Positions 1-12,524 of a stretch of DNA of 64,000 nucleotides are shown in pieces. Location: contig NC_073306.1 of assembly GCF_027595985.1 (NCBI RefSeq), positions 153,064,919 through 153,128,918 of the forward strand, in the 5' to 3' direction. Under the pieces are notes generated by a model. It saw only the letters and a list, made by a program, of their open reading frames with translations. It was not told where the DNA came from and did not search any database. This stretch comes from Sorex araneus (taxonomy: Eukaryota; Chordata; Mammalia; Eulipotyphla; Soricidae). Position numbers and translations under genes: made by a program. The stretch's first letter is position 1. Each line of letters begins with the position of its first letter.

Positions 1-2221
1 CGCACTGCAGGTGGGCCTCACTCAGTCCTGGGAAGCCGGTTTGGAGCGGAAGTCTGCGGGAGAAGGAAGCTTTCTACAGCTGGCTGGCCTGCCCCCAGAC
101 GGGGCTGGACAGTATCCGGGCCCCTGATTCTCAGACTTTCAACTCAAAAGTTTTCTCAACCAGAGCAAATGACAGCAAACTGCTCCCTCCGGCACTCGGC
201 TGCGCTGCCCTTTCCTTGGTGAGCCCAGGGTCAAAAACGCAGCGGGCAGAAGTGTTTTGGACTCTATCCTGGGGCCTGTCTGGTGAGGGTCTTTGCAGTG
301 TACGCCCCTGGCCTTGGTCCCTGTGCCTGGGATTCTGCTCAGCAGCTGACCCCTCCCAAGAATTTCAATGTTTACCTATTAGCCTGTGGATAAACGCCGC
401 TGTATCTCACGCCTGCAGCTGGCTACAGCGGAGTTCTATTTAATGAAACATTCTCAAGAATGTTAGGTGGGCATCCAGGAAGGCGCCTTCAGTGGGAGGG
501 AATGTACCGGTCTCTACCCCCTCTCCTTTCAGCAGTGTGGGAAAGGGGCTGTTATGGCTGGAGCAGCAGCAGCGACCTTGGGCCGTGAGGTGAGGCTGAA
601 GAGGAGATCTTGAGGCAGGCATGGCATGGTTGGCAGAGCAACAAGATAAAACGTCTGGCTCCCTCTGATGTAGGCATGAAGACAGGGAAGGGCCCCATGG
701 CAATGGAATTTCTAGGATTAATAAAACCAATAGGGCCAAGGCTGCAAGCACAGAAACCAAGGCCTGGTAAGACCCTCACTCGGTGCCAGCCACAGTCCCA
801 GAGAAGGCTGGACCTCCAGTCAGCCAAGCAGGAACAAAGACCAGGAAAGGAGTTTCAAGAGGACCATCGGCCACTCCCAACTCTGCCCCCTGGCAACCAC
901 CCTAGCAACACTCTTAGCTAGCTGCAAAGATTCATGTGGGGGCAAGTTGGAGAGACCCTGTAAAAGCCACCTTGAACAAAGGAAGGGCGTGCATACGCTG
1001 CCGGAGCCTAGGTCCTGCTTGTGCCCACATGGCCGGCACATGTGGTGCCTGAGCACATCATATGTGTCGCCTAATCTCCCCTCTTGAGGTACGTACTTTC
1101 ATGCTTCCATAGCTAATGCTGGGATGCGTGTAGGGGCTCTCCACCCTTGGAGAAGCCCACGCTCTCCCCCCCCCTCACTTTCTCTCCCTCTATCCCCTTC
1201 CTAAAAACCTCCAAATGAAATCTGTTTTCACTCCATGGCTTATCAACTGCTGAAATTTCTTTCTGTGAGGAAGACAAGGAACCCGCAACCCTGGGGAAGG
1301 CCGAGGACTGACCCTATGGAGAAAGTGACCGTCTCTCTCCTCCCCACCTCATTTAAGCCACCCGTGGGAGCCCACCGACTTCACCTCCAATATGAAGCTT
1401 CCCTGCCAATTAATCACTGCGTTTCTGCATGACAGAAATGAGCCTCTTAGCTGAGTGGGCTTTTGTTCCGTGTGGCCAAACCTGATGCTAACTGGTCAGA
1501 GGTTCTCTGGTTGTTCTCTTTGGCTGCCATTGACCATCAGAGCAACAGTCTTTGGGTGACTACCAAGCTGCACTCAGGAGTGATCTGGCGGGCTCTGCTG
1601 TACAGCTGAGGTGTGGAGCCACACCTAGGGCGGTGTGACTTCCCCCTGACACCACCACGGTGTCCAAACCATCTAATGGGTCATTTCTCAGAGGTGTCCC
1701 TGTCCCTGTCATGACACAAGGGCAGTGGGACTGGGTCTCCCGGCCTCTGACATCCAACAGGTGCCAGGGGAGCGCACACCTGATGAAGCCACGGCAGAGG
1801 GCGGGTGTGCACTGGCAGAGGCAGGACCAGCCAAGCGTCAGGCAGCCACACGTAAGTCTGTGCAGGGAAGGTTCTGGGCTTCTGCGGGGGCCTCCCCTGC
1901 TTGGGGAGGGTCCGGTGGGGCTGCTGTTTACACTCTTTGCCTCCTGGCATAACATCTCTGGGGTTGTGTGCAGGAGGGGTCAGCTGTCAGGCTGGTCGTA
2001 TCGTTAAAGTCAGAATAGACGGACAGCAGAGGAGCAGCGAGGCAGTGCTGGTTGGCCTCTGTGATTCTACGGACTGAGTACTTACAGGAGGTAACTCTCA
2101 TCAGAGACGCCCAGGCCTTTGTGCTGTAGAGCTTCACAGGGAGTTTATGTCACGTTTTTATTTATTGGTTAGTTCAGTCTTCCCTATCAAGTCCCCATAC
2201 ACAGAACGCTGCAAAATCATG

Positions 2222-2370
2222 TTTTCTTTTTTTTCTTCTTTTATTTTCTTTCTTTTTGGGTCATACCAAGCAATGCTCAGGGGTTGCTCCTGGCTCTGCT
2301 TTCAGGAATTACTCAGGGGACCATATGGGATGCTGGGGATTAAACCCAGGTGGGCTGCATGCATGGCACA
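2222..2370 (-). mobile_element. Family 1 SINE (SOR-like), antisense
   Basis: T-rich start, then 'tttttgggtcatacc' and 'ccatatgggatgctgggga', the reverse of the family 1 body. Confidence 0.75.
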
Positions 2371-2403
2371 TGCCCCCCCTCCTGCCCCCAAACCAGGATT
2401 TCT

Positions 2404-2573
2404 TGAGGCCCAAGAGATAGTACAGTAGGTAGGGCACTTGCCTTGTGCACAGCCAACATGGGGTCGATCCTGGTACCCATAAGGTCCCCTGAGCACCGCC
2501 AGGAGTGATCCCTGAGTACAGAGCCAGGGGTAAGCCTTGAGCACAGCTTCCCCTCAGCCCCCACCCAAAAAAA
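2404..2573 (+). mobile_element. Family 1 SINE (SOR-like)
   Basis: Degenerate tRNA-like head, then 'caccgccaggagtgatccct' and an A-rich end. It lies 3' to 5' against the preceding copy. Confidence 0.8.
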
Positions 2574-2691
2574 GAAAAATGAGAAAGAACAAGTTCCATG
2601 GGAGGTAAGATGGCGAGGGCATGCCCAGTCTATTTAGCTAGTTAAGTAGGGGCATTCTGTCTCTTATTTATTTTTTTATTTGTGGAGTGTC

Positions 2692-2721
2692 ATTTATTTA
2701 TTTATTTATTTATTTATTTAT
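2692..2721. repeat. (TTTA)n microsatellite
   Basis: About seven tetranucleotide units directly before a family 2 SINE. Related TTTA-rich sequence recurs at 2976-3030. Confidence 0.85.
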
Positions 2722-2730
2722 TGAGTGATA

Positions 2731-2972
2731 TTTGTGGAGTGATAGAACAGCGGGGAGGGCGTTTGCCTTGCATGTGGCTGACCCGGGTTTGATTCCTCCA
2801 TCCTTCTCGGAGAGCCTGGCAAGCTACTGAGAGTATCCTGCCCACACGGCAGAGCCTGGCAAGCTACCCACGGTGTATTTAATATGCCAAAAACAGTAAC
2901 AACAAGTCTTACAATGGAGACGTTACTGGTGCCCACTCAAGCAAATCGATGAACAGTGGGATGACAGTGCTG
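2731..2972 (+). mobile_element. Family 2 SINE
   Basis: Nearly full length: head with 'gggcgtttgccttgcatg' and 'gggtttgattcc', then the 'gcctggcaagctac' and 'atatgccaaaaacagtaac' body, ending 'gggatgacagtgctg'. It is flanked by TTTA repeats. Confidence 0.9.
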
Positions 2973-3029
2973 ATTCATTTATTTATTTATGAGCTACCTG
3001 TCTTTATTTTACTTATTTATTAATTTATA

Positions 3030-3345
3030 TTGAATCACCGTGAGATACAGTTACAAAGCTTTTGTGTTTGAGTTTCAGTCATACAATGATTGAACACCTG
3101 TCCCTCCACCAGTGTGCATTCTCCACCACCAACGTCCCCAGTATCCCCCCCTTTACAGCCCTTCCCCTGCCTCCACGGCAGACAATTTCCCCCATAGTCT
3201 CTCTCTCCTTTTGGGCATTGTGATTTGCAACACAGATACTGAGAGGTCATCACATCTGGTCCTTTATATACTTTCAGCACATATTTCCCATCCCGAGCGA
3301 TTCTTCCAGCCATCACTGACTTAGTGGTCCCTTCTCTATTGAAGT
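3030..3345 (-). mobile_element. Retroposon 3' end (probable local L1), antisense
   Basis: The reverse of 'attcaat...catgaaagct' and 'tgtgcactggtggaggga' is present. It shares this order of blocks with copies at 6840-7105 and 55739-56060. Confidence 0.65.
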
Positions 3346-3837
3346 AGGGGCATTCCGGAATTGGTCACAGTGGGTTCGAAAACCCAAAGAGGGCAAGTGG
3401 ACCTTCGGCTTTCATCTCAGTGTCCAGCTTGGACTTTCCTCTGGACAGCCTTGATGGGCACAGAAACATCCCTTGAACAGTGAAGGGGGCAACCTCTCTT
3501 TCCGAAATGGACAGGAAGCAGAGAGAGAGTCAAGGCTCGGGGCTCTTGGCTTTCCTTACCCAGCATCCTCTGCTCTGGAACTCAGTCCCTGCAGGCTCTC
3601 GCTCCCTCAGATTGTGCCTTGTCATCCTCCAGAAGCAGGTCACAGTCTCAGGAGGGAGCATCTAACTGGCTTTGGTAACCCTTTCCTGTCCACCCCAAAG
3701 TTACTCTGGTTCTAGGGCCCCCAGCCCCCCAAAGTGGGTAAGTGCTCCCCACCAGGGCGGTGAGTCAGGGAGCACTGGGATGATCTGGGGAGTAACTGTC
3801 CCCTCAGGCCCAACTGAGGGAAGCTTTCTGCTTGTTC

Positions 3838-4029
3838 TTTTATTTTTTGCTTTTTTTTGGCAGGGGGTGGGGGGGAAATCACACCAGGCGATGCTCCGGG
3901 GTTCTTCCTGGCTCTGCACTCAGGAATTACTCCTGGCGGTGCTTGGGGGACCACATGGGATACTGAGGATCGAACCGGGTCGGCTGCGTGCAAGACCAAT
4001 GTCCCACCCACTGTACTGTCGCTCCAGCC
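3838..4029 (-). mobile_element. Family 1 SINE, antisense
   Basis: Runs from a T-rich start and 'aaatcacaccaggcgatgct' to 'tgtcgctccagcccc'. Nearly full length with a G-rich insertion near the tail. Confidence 0.85.
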
Positions 4030-4979
4030 CCTCTGCTTGTTCTTAATAAGCTTTCTGCTCGGTGCTCAGAAGGGTGCTAAGTTTTGGTGTTTTTTTTTTT
4101 TTTTTTGGAAAGGAGGCAGCAGGCACGTGGGTTTGGTACGGGTCATCCTCCACAGGGCTGCCCTGGCAGAAGAGTGGATCAAACGACTCAGTCGATTAAC
4201 AACTAGCCCATTACTTGCTCTTAAATTTGACACATGGCTTCATCCTTTCAATTTCAATCCCCTATACTTTTATTTTTAGAAGCCTGTTTTTTAAAAAATA
4301 AAATTAACCATGATCAAGGTAAACAATGAAAGAACCCCAAATGGAAAGAGCCCACTGCTCTTATTTATGTATGTAAATAAATATATGTATCCCCTCTGAT
4401 TTTAGGGTATTAAAATCCCTCTGAAGTCTTTTACTGTCTATCTTCCCAAGGGCAGAAGGAAAAAGGAAGCAGAGGTGGAAAACTAAGACCCCCGAAAAAA
4501 AGACCCCTAAACAGAAACAGATGTAAACATGGCAGTTAGTGCCAACTATAGATTAGGCTTTTGTTTCCTTAGACATAAAAATCTTAAATAAAGGTGGTGC
4601 ATCGCTTAAAAATATCAAGGAATAAAATCACATATATCCACACTAGTATAGTAAAAAAAAAAAAGGTTAATATTCAGGTGTTTCCTACCAGAATGCTTTT
4701 GTGGGTTAATGTTTTTTTTTTTTTTGTGTGTGTGTGTGTTAATGTTTTAAGGTATTTATTTCCATACTTGAGATGTATTGGCATGTATTCCGTTTCATTT
4801 CCTCCTTTTATACTTACCATTATAAGTGAGTTTTCCTTCATAAGCATCATGCTTCATGTGCACATAAAATTCTATTATCTACCTCAATCAGATTTTACTG
4901 CTTTGTACACCTTTTATGGGGGGTTTGTGTTGGATGCGGTGTTTTCTTATATAGGTAATGGTGCTTAAAATAAAGGTTT

Positions 4980-5215
4980 GCACTAACGCCTTTTTCTATT
5001 TTGGAGTTTTCCCCTAGGATAGATTCTCAGAGGTGGAATGAGAAGATATATGAACATTTTTAAGAGCGAACACATATTGCTAATCTGCTTTGAACCCTGG
5101 GATCATTTCACCTGGCCCCCAGCCTGGCTAAATAAACGTCCACATCACCGTACCCTCACCACTGTGGTGGGATTTCTCTTCTACAAGTTCTTCCTGCTGG
5201 AGGGCATAGAGAGTT
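4980..5215 (-). mobile_element. Old L1 3' ORF2 remnant, antisense
   Basis: The plus strand reads like antisense L1M sequence: 'aggatagattctcagaggtg' and 'gaacatttttaag', then a decayed 'accctcaccact'. Confidence 0.6.
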
Positions 5216-5881
5216 GATTGCCCTTCATCCTGGATATTGGAACCTTGATTCCTGGAGACCCCAGTAAAATTGTATCCAATATTATCAAGCTCAAAAAATG
5301 GGCTAAGACATTTTATACATGCTCAAAGGCCAGTTTTTGTTTCACTTGATCGTGCTTTGTATTCTCGCATTTTAATGCCGCATTTCACCCTCAGCTCTAC
5401 TGATACTTTGAGCTGGATAAATCTTTGCTGCAGGGGCCGTGCTGAGCACTCTAATGTGGGTAGCAGCACGCCTGGTCTCCACCTGCCAGATGTCAGCCGT
5501 CTCCTGCCGCCATCACTATCCTCTGTTAGTGACAACCCAAAACAGTGCCAGGAAGTGTCTAAGCATAGCCCCCGCCAGAGGACTGGGTAAAACACCCCTG
5601 GGAGTCAACCAAAGTCCCCTGGGAACTAAGTTGCTCCTGAATAATGACGCGTGCAAGGCTCCTTAGTTCAAGTTTCCATGTCAATGTTGGACTTTCATTC
5701 CTTTGTGTCATAATGCTCATGTGCCCACTCACATCCTTTCTGGAGAACAATGTCACTGGGCGGCTCCTCTCCCATGCTAACTGGACGTGGGCGAAGCCAA
5801 ACCTCACAGCTCCATTGTGGTTCGGGCATGGAATTCAGTCCTTTTGCAAAAGAGTTCCTTACTGATAGAAGGAGGTGCACA

Positions 5882-6056
5882 GTGGGGGTGGAGATAGGAC
5901 AGCGGGTGGGACACTTGCCTCGCACGCTGACCTAGGCTCAATCCCCAGCACCACATATGTTTTCCCAAGCATCACTGGGAGTGATTCCTGAGCACAGAGG
6001 TAGAAGTAAGCCCCGAGAACCGCTGAGTATGGTTCCAAACACAAATTAAATAAAAT
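5882..6056 (+). mobile_element. Family 1 SINE, diverged
   Basis: Recognisable by 'ggacagcgggtgggacactt' and 'gggagtgattcctgagcaca'. Its tail runs into a (CA)n tract. Confidence 0.7.
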
Positions 6057-6080
6057 ACACACACACACACACACACACAT
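6057..6080. repeat. (CA)n microsatellite
   Basis: About 11 CA units between two diverged family 1 SINEs. Confidence 0.9.
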
Positions 6081-6092
6081 ACATAAGAGAAC

Positions 6093-6212
6093 AGCAGAAG
6101 GATCAGGGAGATGGTACAGAGGTTTAAGCCCTTGACTTGCTTGCAGCTGACCCTGGTTTGGTCCCTGGCATTACATATGGTTCCCTGAGTACCACCAAGG
6201 GTCATCCCTGTA
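6093..6212 (+). mobile_element. Family 1 SINE, 3' truncated
   Basis: Diverged head and the 'gtaccaccaagggtcatccct' part of the body. It stops at the start of a longer retroposon segment. Confidence 0.6.
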
Positions 6213-7096
6213 GGGGGCATGGTGCCGCCAACAGGTCAATCTGTACCTGTGGGGCGAGTGCATCAACAGCCTGATGGTACCTCCAGGGTTCCTGACACCC
6301 CAAAATTGCTGCTGTGCCTTTGGCCAGACCCCAATAACTTGGGGCCAAGTTTACCAAGAAATAAAACAGCCAAAAGTTAGGTATGTGGGAGCCACACCCA
6401 CAAACCACCTCCGGCTCAGCTATACAAGCTCATTTACTCACCTTATTTCAGAGACTCATAGATAAATCTCGAAAGAGACCAAGATGGAGCAGGTGCAATC
6501 TCCCCGCCTACTCCAGATGGAATCCCAGCAACCAAGAGCTCCCACAAGCAAGGCCCAGGTATTCGGGTTCCAGGACCAAGTATCCGGTCCACATGCTGGC
6601 AAGGCACTGGGCTGTCCCTCCCCGACTCCCCTCGTCAGCCTCGCTGTCACCCCCACAATGTGTCTCTGGGCACCATCTTAGTGCACCAATAGCCCTGGTG
6701 CAGAGACGCCCAATTGAACCCCAAAATGGATTAGTTCCCTACAGAAATGTCTCTGGAACCCAACCATCTACAATCTAGGATTCCAGAAGCATGCAGTCGC
6801 GGCACCCAAGATATCCAAAATGAGCAATGGACAATAAATGAGCTAGCATCTGCCCCTGGCAGGCAGGCTTGAATGGTGGTGGGAAAATTCGAGCAAACCA
6901 TAAAGCCCCAAAGTAGAGAGAGTATCGAGGAAATTGCCTGCCATGGAGGCAGGGCAAGGACTGGGATGGGGGCGGGGGCTATACGGGGGGACACTGGTGG
7001 TAAAAAGTGTGCACTGGTGGAGGGATGGGTGTTCGATCCTTGTACGGCTGAGTCTCAAACATGAAAGCTTTGTGACTCTCTCACGGTGATTCAATA
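6213..7096 (+). mobile_element. Retroposon 3' region (probable local L1)
   Basis: The right end has a G-rich tract, 'tgtgcactggtggagggatg', 'aaacatgaaagctttgtgac' and 'cacggtgattcaata', shared with two other copies here. The left 600 bases are C-rich, read like an L1 3' UTR, and are less certain. Confidence 0.5.
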
Positions 7097-7097
7097 T

Positions 7098-7146
<49 letters not shown>
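7097..7146. repeat. (CA)n/(TA)n microsatellite
   Basis: Follows directly on the end of the retroposon, so it probably grew from its tail. Confidence 0.9.
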
Positions 7147-7885
7147 AAAGCAATGTGGAGTTCATGCCCAATTCAATCAGCTAAATCAATGGCTGAATAA
7201 AAAGCAGTACATCTTCATTAAAAAAAAAAAAAAAGAGTCTTCCCTGAACACACAGGCAGTAGTAAACCCTGACCATGGTTGGTGTGGCCCCCAAGCAAAA
7301 AAAACAAACAAAAGAAAAGGAAACAATTACACTCTGTTCTCTATGTATATCACTAGAAGTTTAAAAATGCATTTAAATAGAACACAGCTCTAAAGGTAGC
7401 CATAAGGCAAGCTTTCTTGTTGTTAACTTCCACAACCAAGTAATTCAGAGGAAAAGGTCATTAAATACCGAGGTGGGCTGCTGTGGAGTTGGAGGCTGAC
7501 ACTCTCTGGATGTCTTTAATAATTGACTAGGTTTAAAATATATATGATTTCATAGCTTTCCCAATTAGGATAAAACAACTGCCTGGAAAAGGTGAAGAAA
7601 GGAAGCTTCCACTGACAAGAGAAGTGAACGCACAGATCTGCAAAGACGCAGAAGACACTTAAGAAATGTGCAGTTAAGGTGTAGAGCACTTTAAAGCTTG
7701 AGTCCAAGAAGAGTAAACGAGGATACCTGCCATGCTCCTGGGAAGGAACGCAGCATCTAGTCGGTAACTTTCCTCTGAATTGATGCCTAAATGCAGTCAT
7801 TGAGAGGGTCCAGGGGGTCTGGAAACACTGATTCTGATATGCACAAAGGAAAATAAACAGGCAACTAAGCTGGAGCCTGTGTTGT

Positions 7886-7958
7886 AAATACTATTGAAAA
7901 TACTATTAAAAATACTATAGAAAACACTATTTAAAACACTGGAAAATACTATAGAAAA
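7886..7958. repeat. Degenerate 12-13-base tandem
   Basis: Variants of 'aatactattgaaa' recur about six times. Confidence 0.7.
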
Positions 7959-8290
7959 GTCATATTGATAAAAAGGCTTATCATAAAGTTATAACTAAAT
8001 GACCTTGTTCTAGACATGAAGGAGATAAAAATCTGAGAACACAAGAGAACCCTTGGTTACTGAGTTCATGGTGAAGGGGGTATTTCAAATCCACCAAGAA
8101 TGGCTGAAAAACTCAATGAAGGTGCAGGATAGATGGCAAAAGCTTTGAGAAGGAATGAAGTTGGAGCCCAACTCGATTCTTTAGAGCAAAAGTAATTCCA
8201 GAGAGAAAAACAATTTAGGGAATAATCACCAAACCCTAAATTGACAAACCAAAAACTAAGGCATCAAATGACAAAAATATTAGAGGGTTG

Positions 8291-8294
<4 letters not shown>

Positions 8295-8356
<62 letters not shown>

Positions 8357-8535
8357 AGAGAGAGGGAGAGAGAGAAGAGAGAGAGGGAAAGAGAAAGACA
8401 GAGACAGCCAAACAGAGACACAGAGAGGAGAGAGAGGAGAGAGAGAGAGGAGAGAGAATAGAGAGAGAGACAGAGAGAGAAGAGAGGAGAGAGAAGAGAA
8501 GAGAGAGAGGAGAGAGGAGAGGGGGGGGCATCATC
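8295..8535. repeat. (GA)n microsatellite/polypurine tract
   Basis: A pure GA run of about 55 bases is followed by about 180 bases of almost uninterrupted purine with AGAGAGGAG variants. The long Arg/Glu and Ser/Leu frames across it are not genes. Confidence 0.95.
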
Positions 8536-8904
8536 TACTGATTCTACACAGTGGGGAGCGGCCTGCCTGCCTCTTCCCTCGAGGAGACCCCTGGCTTCCG
8601 AGCTCAGAGGAAGTCTGCACAGTGGCTGCTCTCCAGCTGCTCCCCGGAGAGTGCTCCCCGCCTGATGCCCTCCTTCGGAGAGGGCTAGCTGGGCGGCTCT
8701 AGACCCCAAGCTGCGGGAGGTCGCTGCCCACACTGCGGGACTTGCACACGGCCTCCGAGAGCCCCTGGAGCAGAGCCCTGGGGTCCCCAGGGAGAGAGGA
8801 CACTGCAAGCCGAGGGAAGGACACACATGAGCACGGCCGGGATGGTGTGCTGGTGAGTCATTTTGTCTCGGGAGGGTGTGGAACGGTCACCAATGCGTCT
8901 AGAT

Positions 8905-9068
8905 GGCAGAGGGGGTGGAGAGAGCACGGGTTGAGGCACTGGCCTTGCGTGTGGCTGACCCGAGATGGGTCCCTGGCACTATCACCGGCTTCCCTGAGCA
9001 CCACCAGGAGTGAGAGTTGAGCACAGATTCAGGAGTAAGCTCTGATCACTGCCAGCTGGACCCCCAAG
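8905..9068 (+). mobile_element. Family 1 SINE, diverged
   Basis: Head 'gcactggccttgcgtgtggc', body 'caccaccaggagtgagag'. Confidence 0.75.
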
Positions 9069-9096
9069 ATCAGAAGGAAGGAAATAAAAGTGCATA

Positions 9097-9256
9097 GGCT
9101 GGAGACAGAGTCTAGCGGGCAGGGCGTTTGGCTTGCACACATGACACTGGTTCCAACCTGGCACCAGAAATGGTCCCTTGAGCCCGCCAGGAGTGATCCC
9201 TGTTTGCAGTTAGGAGGGAGCCCTGAGCATCGCTGGCTGCGACCCCCCCAAACCAA
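9097..9256 (+). mobile_element. Family 1 SINE, diverged
   Basis: Second of three consecutive sense copies. Has 'gcgggcagggcgtttggctt' and 'gccaggagtgatccctg'. Confidence 0.75.
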
Positions 9257-9296
9257 AACACAAATGATTTGAGACATAAATAAGAATACAAGGGCA

Positions 9297-9472
9297 GGGG
9301 CTGGAGCTATAGCACAGTGGGTAGGGCGTTTGCCTTGCACGCGGCAGACCCAGGTTTGATTCCCAGCATCCCATATGGTCCTCTGAGCACCGCCAGGAGT
9401 AATTTCTGAATGCAGAGCCAGGAGTAACCCCGGTGCATTGCCGGGTGTGACACCCCCCAAACTAAAACAAAC
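9297..9472 (+). mobile_element. Family 1 SINE, full length
   Basis: Starts 'ggggctggagctatagcaca', carries both promoter boxes, and ends 'cgggtgtgacaccccccaaa'. Confidence 0.92.
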
Positions 9473-9756
9473 CAAAGAAAGAATACGAGGACAGAGGAGC
9501 AAATCAGGGATGACGTGTTGATGCTGATGAAAAGGAGGAGCAAACGCAGGCCGTGCTGGTGCTGCAGGTGAGGTCAAACAGGAACGTGCCAGGGAAGCCA
9601 CCCCGCCGTGCCCGCAAAGCCCACTGCTCTGCGCTGACCCTCCCCCCACCCGAAGCAGCTCTCAGGCGGACGCCAAGGGGGATGTGTCCTGAGGAACGCA
9701 GCCAGTCGTACCAAGGAGAAGCCCGGTGCTGATCCATCACGGACTTTCTCCTCATT

Positions 9757-9931
9757 CTTTTATTTTGGTTTTTGGGTCACTCCTGGCGATGCTCACGGCT
9801 GACTCCTAGCTCTGTGCTCAGGAGTTACTCCTGGCAAGGTTTAGGGGTCCGTATGGGATGCCGAGGATGGAACCCGGCTTGGCACGTGCCAGGCAAAAGC
9901 GCCCACCCCGAGGTATTACTGCTCCAGTGCC
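9757..9931 (-). mobile_element. Family 1 SINE, antisense
   Basis: Runs from 'tttttgggtcactcctggcg' to 'tactgctccagtgccc'. Confidence 0.8.
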
Positions 9932-10349
9932 CCGTCTTCATTTCCATCCTGAAAGTCAACTCTGCGGGTGGAGACTGAATCTTCCGATGGGATGTAGCCC
10001 ACGAAGAAGCAGATTCTGTCCTCTCTGCCTGGACCCCCAGCTTCCCCTCTCTCCTGGCCTCTTCCAGCTGGGCGCTCCCTCCTTCCCCTCCAGGAACCTC
10101 TGTGTGGGGCCCTGCATGACTCTGCCTCCAGTGCTCTCTCCTTCCTGATTTCAGCAACGGCAGCCTGCCTCTCTCCGTGGCCCTGTCTGTTTCCACTTTC
10201 TCAGAGAGCCACGGAGGCCGGCCGCAGCTACACGGGCACCATCCTGGTGTGCTCCCAGCCATCACCCCAGAGCACTGGCACCGAGTCTCCCAGTGGTTGC
10301 CTGTGGGTTCGGAGAGTGTCACCACTAATGCCAAGTAACGCCTGGGTTT

Positions 10350-10541
10350 GTTTTTTGGTTTTTTGTTTTTTTTTTTTTCTTTTTGGGTTACACCCGGCAA
10401 TGCCCAGGGGTTACTCCTGGCTCTGCACTCAGAAATTACTTCTGGCGGCGCTTGGGGGACCATTTTGGATGCTGGGAATCGAACCCGGGTCGGTCATGTA
10501 CAGGGCAAATGCCCTACCCGCTGTGCTATCGCTCCAGCCCC
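10350..10541 (-). mobile_element. Family 1 SINE, antisense, with TSD
   Basis: Full length, from poly-T to 'gctatcgctccagcccc'. It is flanked by the direct repeat 'aacgcctgggttt' on both sides, showing retroposition. Confidence 0.93.
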
Positions 10542-10785
10542 GAACGCCTGGGTTTGGATTCTATTTCTACTCCATAGGAGTGGAGCGTCTGGGGAGCAAT
10601 TATTCAGCATCGCTGCTGAGTTTTCTCACAGCATCCGTATCCAATAGCCCACCCCCAAGGTCTAGGCGGCCCCCTTTCCGCAGGGCACCCCTGCCCTGGG
10701 GAGTGAGCACAGGCCCGGGGCCGCTGGCGGGAGACCACCAGAACCTTTGTGAGCCAGAGTCACACACAACTTCTGGGGTTTGTTC

Positions 10786-10897
10786 ATTCTGCTCACACCC
10801 ATCCTCTGGGCTCTACTCTCAGGGCTTCCTCCTGGCCATACTCCGGGGGACCATGTGGGGTGCTGGGGACTGAATCAGGGTCGGCTGCGGTGCTGTC
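10786..10897 (-). mobile_element. Family 1 SINE fragment, antisense
   Basis: Body and part of the head only: 'actccgggggaccatgtggg', 'tcagggtcggctgcgg'. Confidence 0.65.
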
Positions 10898-11147
10898 TGG
10901 GCAGGGGCATAGCTTCTTTCTGAAGGGAACTCAAAACTAAAGAGCCAGCGGCTCTCTGCTCACTAGGCCACGGAGCTGTGGTTGTTTCATGGGAGAGAGG
11001 CGAGAGGCGCGGTGGGGTGCCCCCTCTCTCTACTCCAGGGACTCGGTCAGCAAGGAGACGCCTTCAGAGACCCCTCAAGTGGGACCGGTGATGACCGTTC
11101 CATGACCATGGACGCCAGGAGCCAAGTAAAAAGCTCCACTGGCAGGC

Positions 11148-11295
11148 TGGCAGGAGAGTGCAGGGGTTAAGGCACCTGCCTTGCACCTGGCTGGCCCTGG
11201 GTCTCCCTCAGGCACTGCAGATGGTCCCCCACACCACCAGGGGTCACTCTTGAGACAGGACCAGGACTAGCCCTTGAACACTGCCAGGTTTGATC
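11148..11295 (+). mobile_element. Family 1 SINE, diverged
   Basis: Head 'gcacctgccttgcacctggc', body 'caccaggggtcactcttga'. Confidence 0.65.
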
Positions 11296-11416
11296 AAGCA
11301 ATGTACAAGACTAAAATTTCCCCCCTTTGTTGGTACCAGTTATTTGCTTTTTTGGGGGGAGGGCGGTCATACCTGGTGGGCCTTAAGGTGAACCCCAGAG
11401 CTTATCCATCATAGAT

Positions 11417-11585
11417 TTTTTCCTCTTTTTTTTGTATGTGTCACACCCAATGATGCTCACAGGTTATTCCTAGCTCTGTGCTCAGGCATCACCCCTGGTA
11501 CTCAGGGGATCATATAATACCAGGGATCAAACTGGTTGGCCACATGCAAGGCAAATGCCTCTGTCTTGTACCATCTCTCAGACCT
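11417..11585 (-). mobile_element. Family 1 SINE, antisense
   Basis: Runs from a T-rich tail and 'gtcacacccaatgatgctca' to 'taccatctctcagacc'. Confidence 0.75.
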
Positions 11586-11683
11586 GAGGTTTAGTTAATT
11601 TTTAAAAATAATTATTATTGTTTTGAAGGCCATATATGGCAGTGTACGTGTCCTTTATAAAAAAAAAAAGAAGTCATTTTAGG

Positions 11684-11861
11684 GTTGGGGAGATAGTACA
11701 GCAGGTAGACTGCTTGCCTTGCACGTGGCTGACCCAAATTTTATCCCTGGCACTCCCTGTGGTCACCGAAGTACTGCTAGGAGTGACCCCTAGGTGCAGA
11801 GCCAAGAGTAAGCCCCGGACACCGCTGGGTGTGGCCCCTAAACAAAACAAACAAACAAACA
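11684..11861 (+). mobile_element. Family 1 SINE with (AAAC)n tail
   Basis: Head 'ttggggagatagtacagcag', body ending 'gctgggtgtggcccctaaac', then AAAC repeats. Confidence 0.85.
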
Positions 11862-12524
11862 AATTCAAATGACCTTAGAAGGAAGTGAGCCGATGTATTT
11901 TCTGATAAATGCTTCCGGATCCATTTCCTGATGCATCTTAGTCCTGTTTTACTCCCTCCATGTCACGTAAAAGCTTAGCATGCCTTTAGCCACCCGCGGT
12001 CATGTGTGCAGTGCTGGCATCTATCTGCAGAGGATTTGACTGAAATTGCAGCCCGGGCTCCTCTAATTGTCTCTGTTTGGGCTCGTGCATCCCGGAACCA
12101 ACCAAGCACGCAGCTACCCACCTGCCTCGCTCTTGAGACAGCCAGAGAGCTGTCTGTGATGGCCAAGATAATTTAGGTGGCTGGCTTCTTCCGCACCTGG
12201 GCGGCAGTATCTGTTTCACAAATGTGACAGGCGCAATTTTTTCCAAGGCAGGAGGAAGAGATAGCTTTGACCTCTGGTGCCTGCGGAAGCATCCGCGGAA
12301 GGGTGACTTGTCATTTTTATTGCCTGAGTGAGGGTGCTCCCACGGCGAAGCGAACAGGGCGATAAATACGGTTGTTGGAGGCTGTTAAGGGCACTTAGCA
12401 GGAGGCAGGCCTGAGTGACGAGCGGGTGTGCGTGTCTCGGGGACAGGACAGCACGCGGCACCCTTGCAGCCCGTCTACACTGGCACACCGAGAGCAGGGT
12501 CTGATTTGATTTTCTCTCTTGGCT

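Noticed and set aside
8236-8826. Arg/Glu-repeat and Ser/Leu-repeat proteins
   Set aside because: They are direct translations of the (GA)n tract.
9029-10463. Recurring small proteins containing motifs such as GNAQGLLLALHS or MLGIEPGS
   Set aside because: These recur at dozens of places on both strands because they are translations of the family 1 SINE body, not genes.
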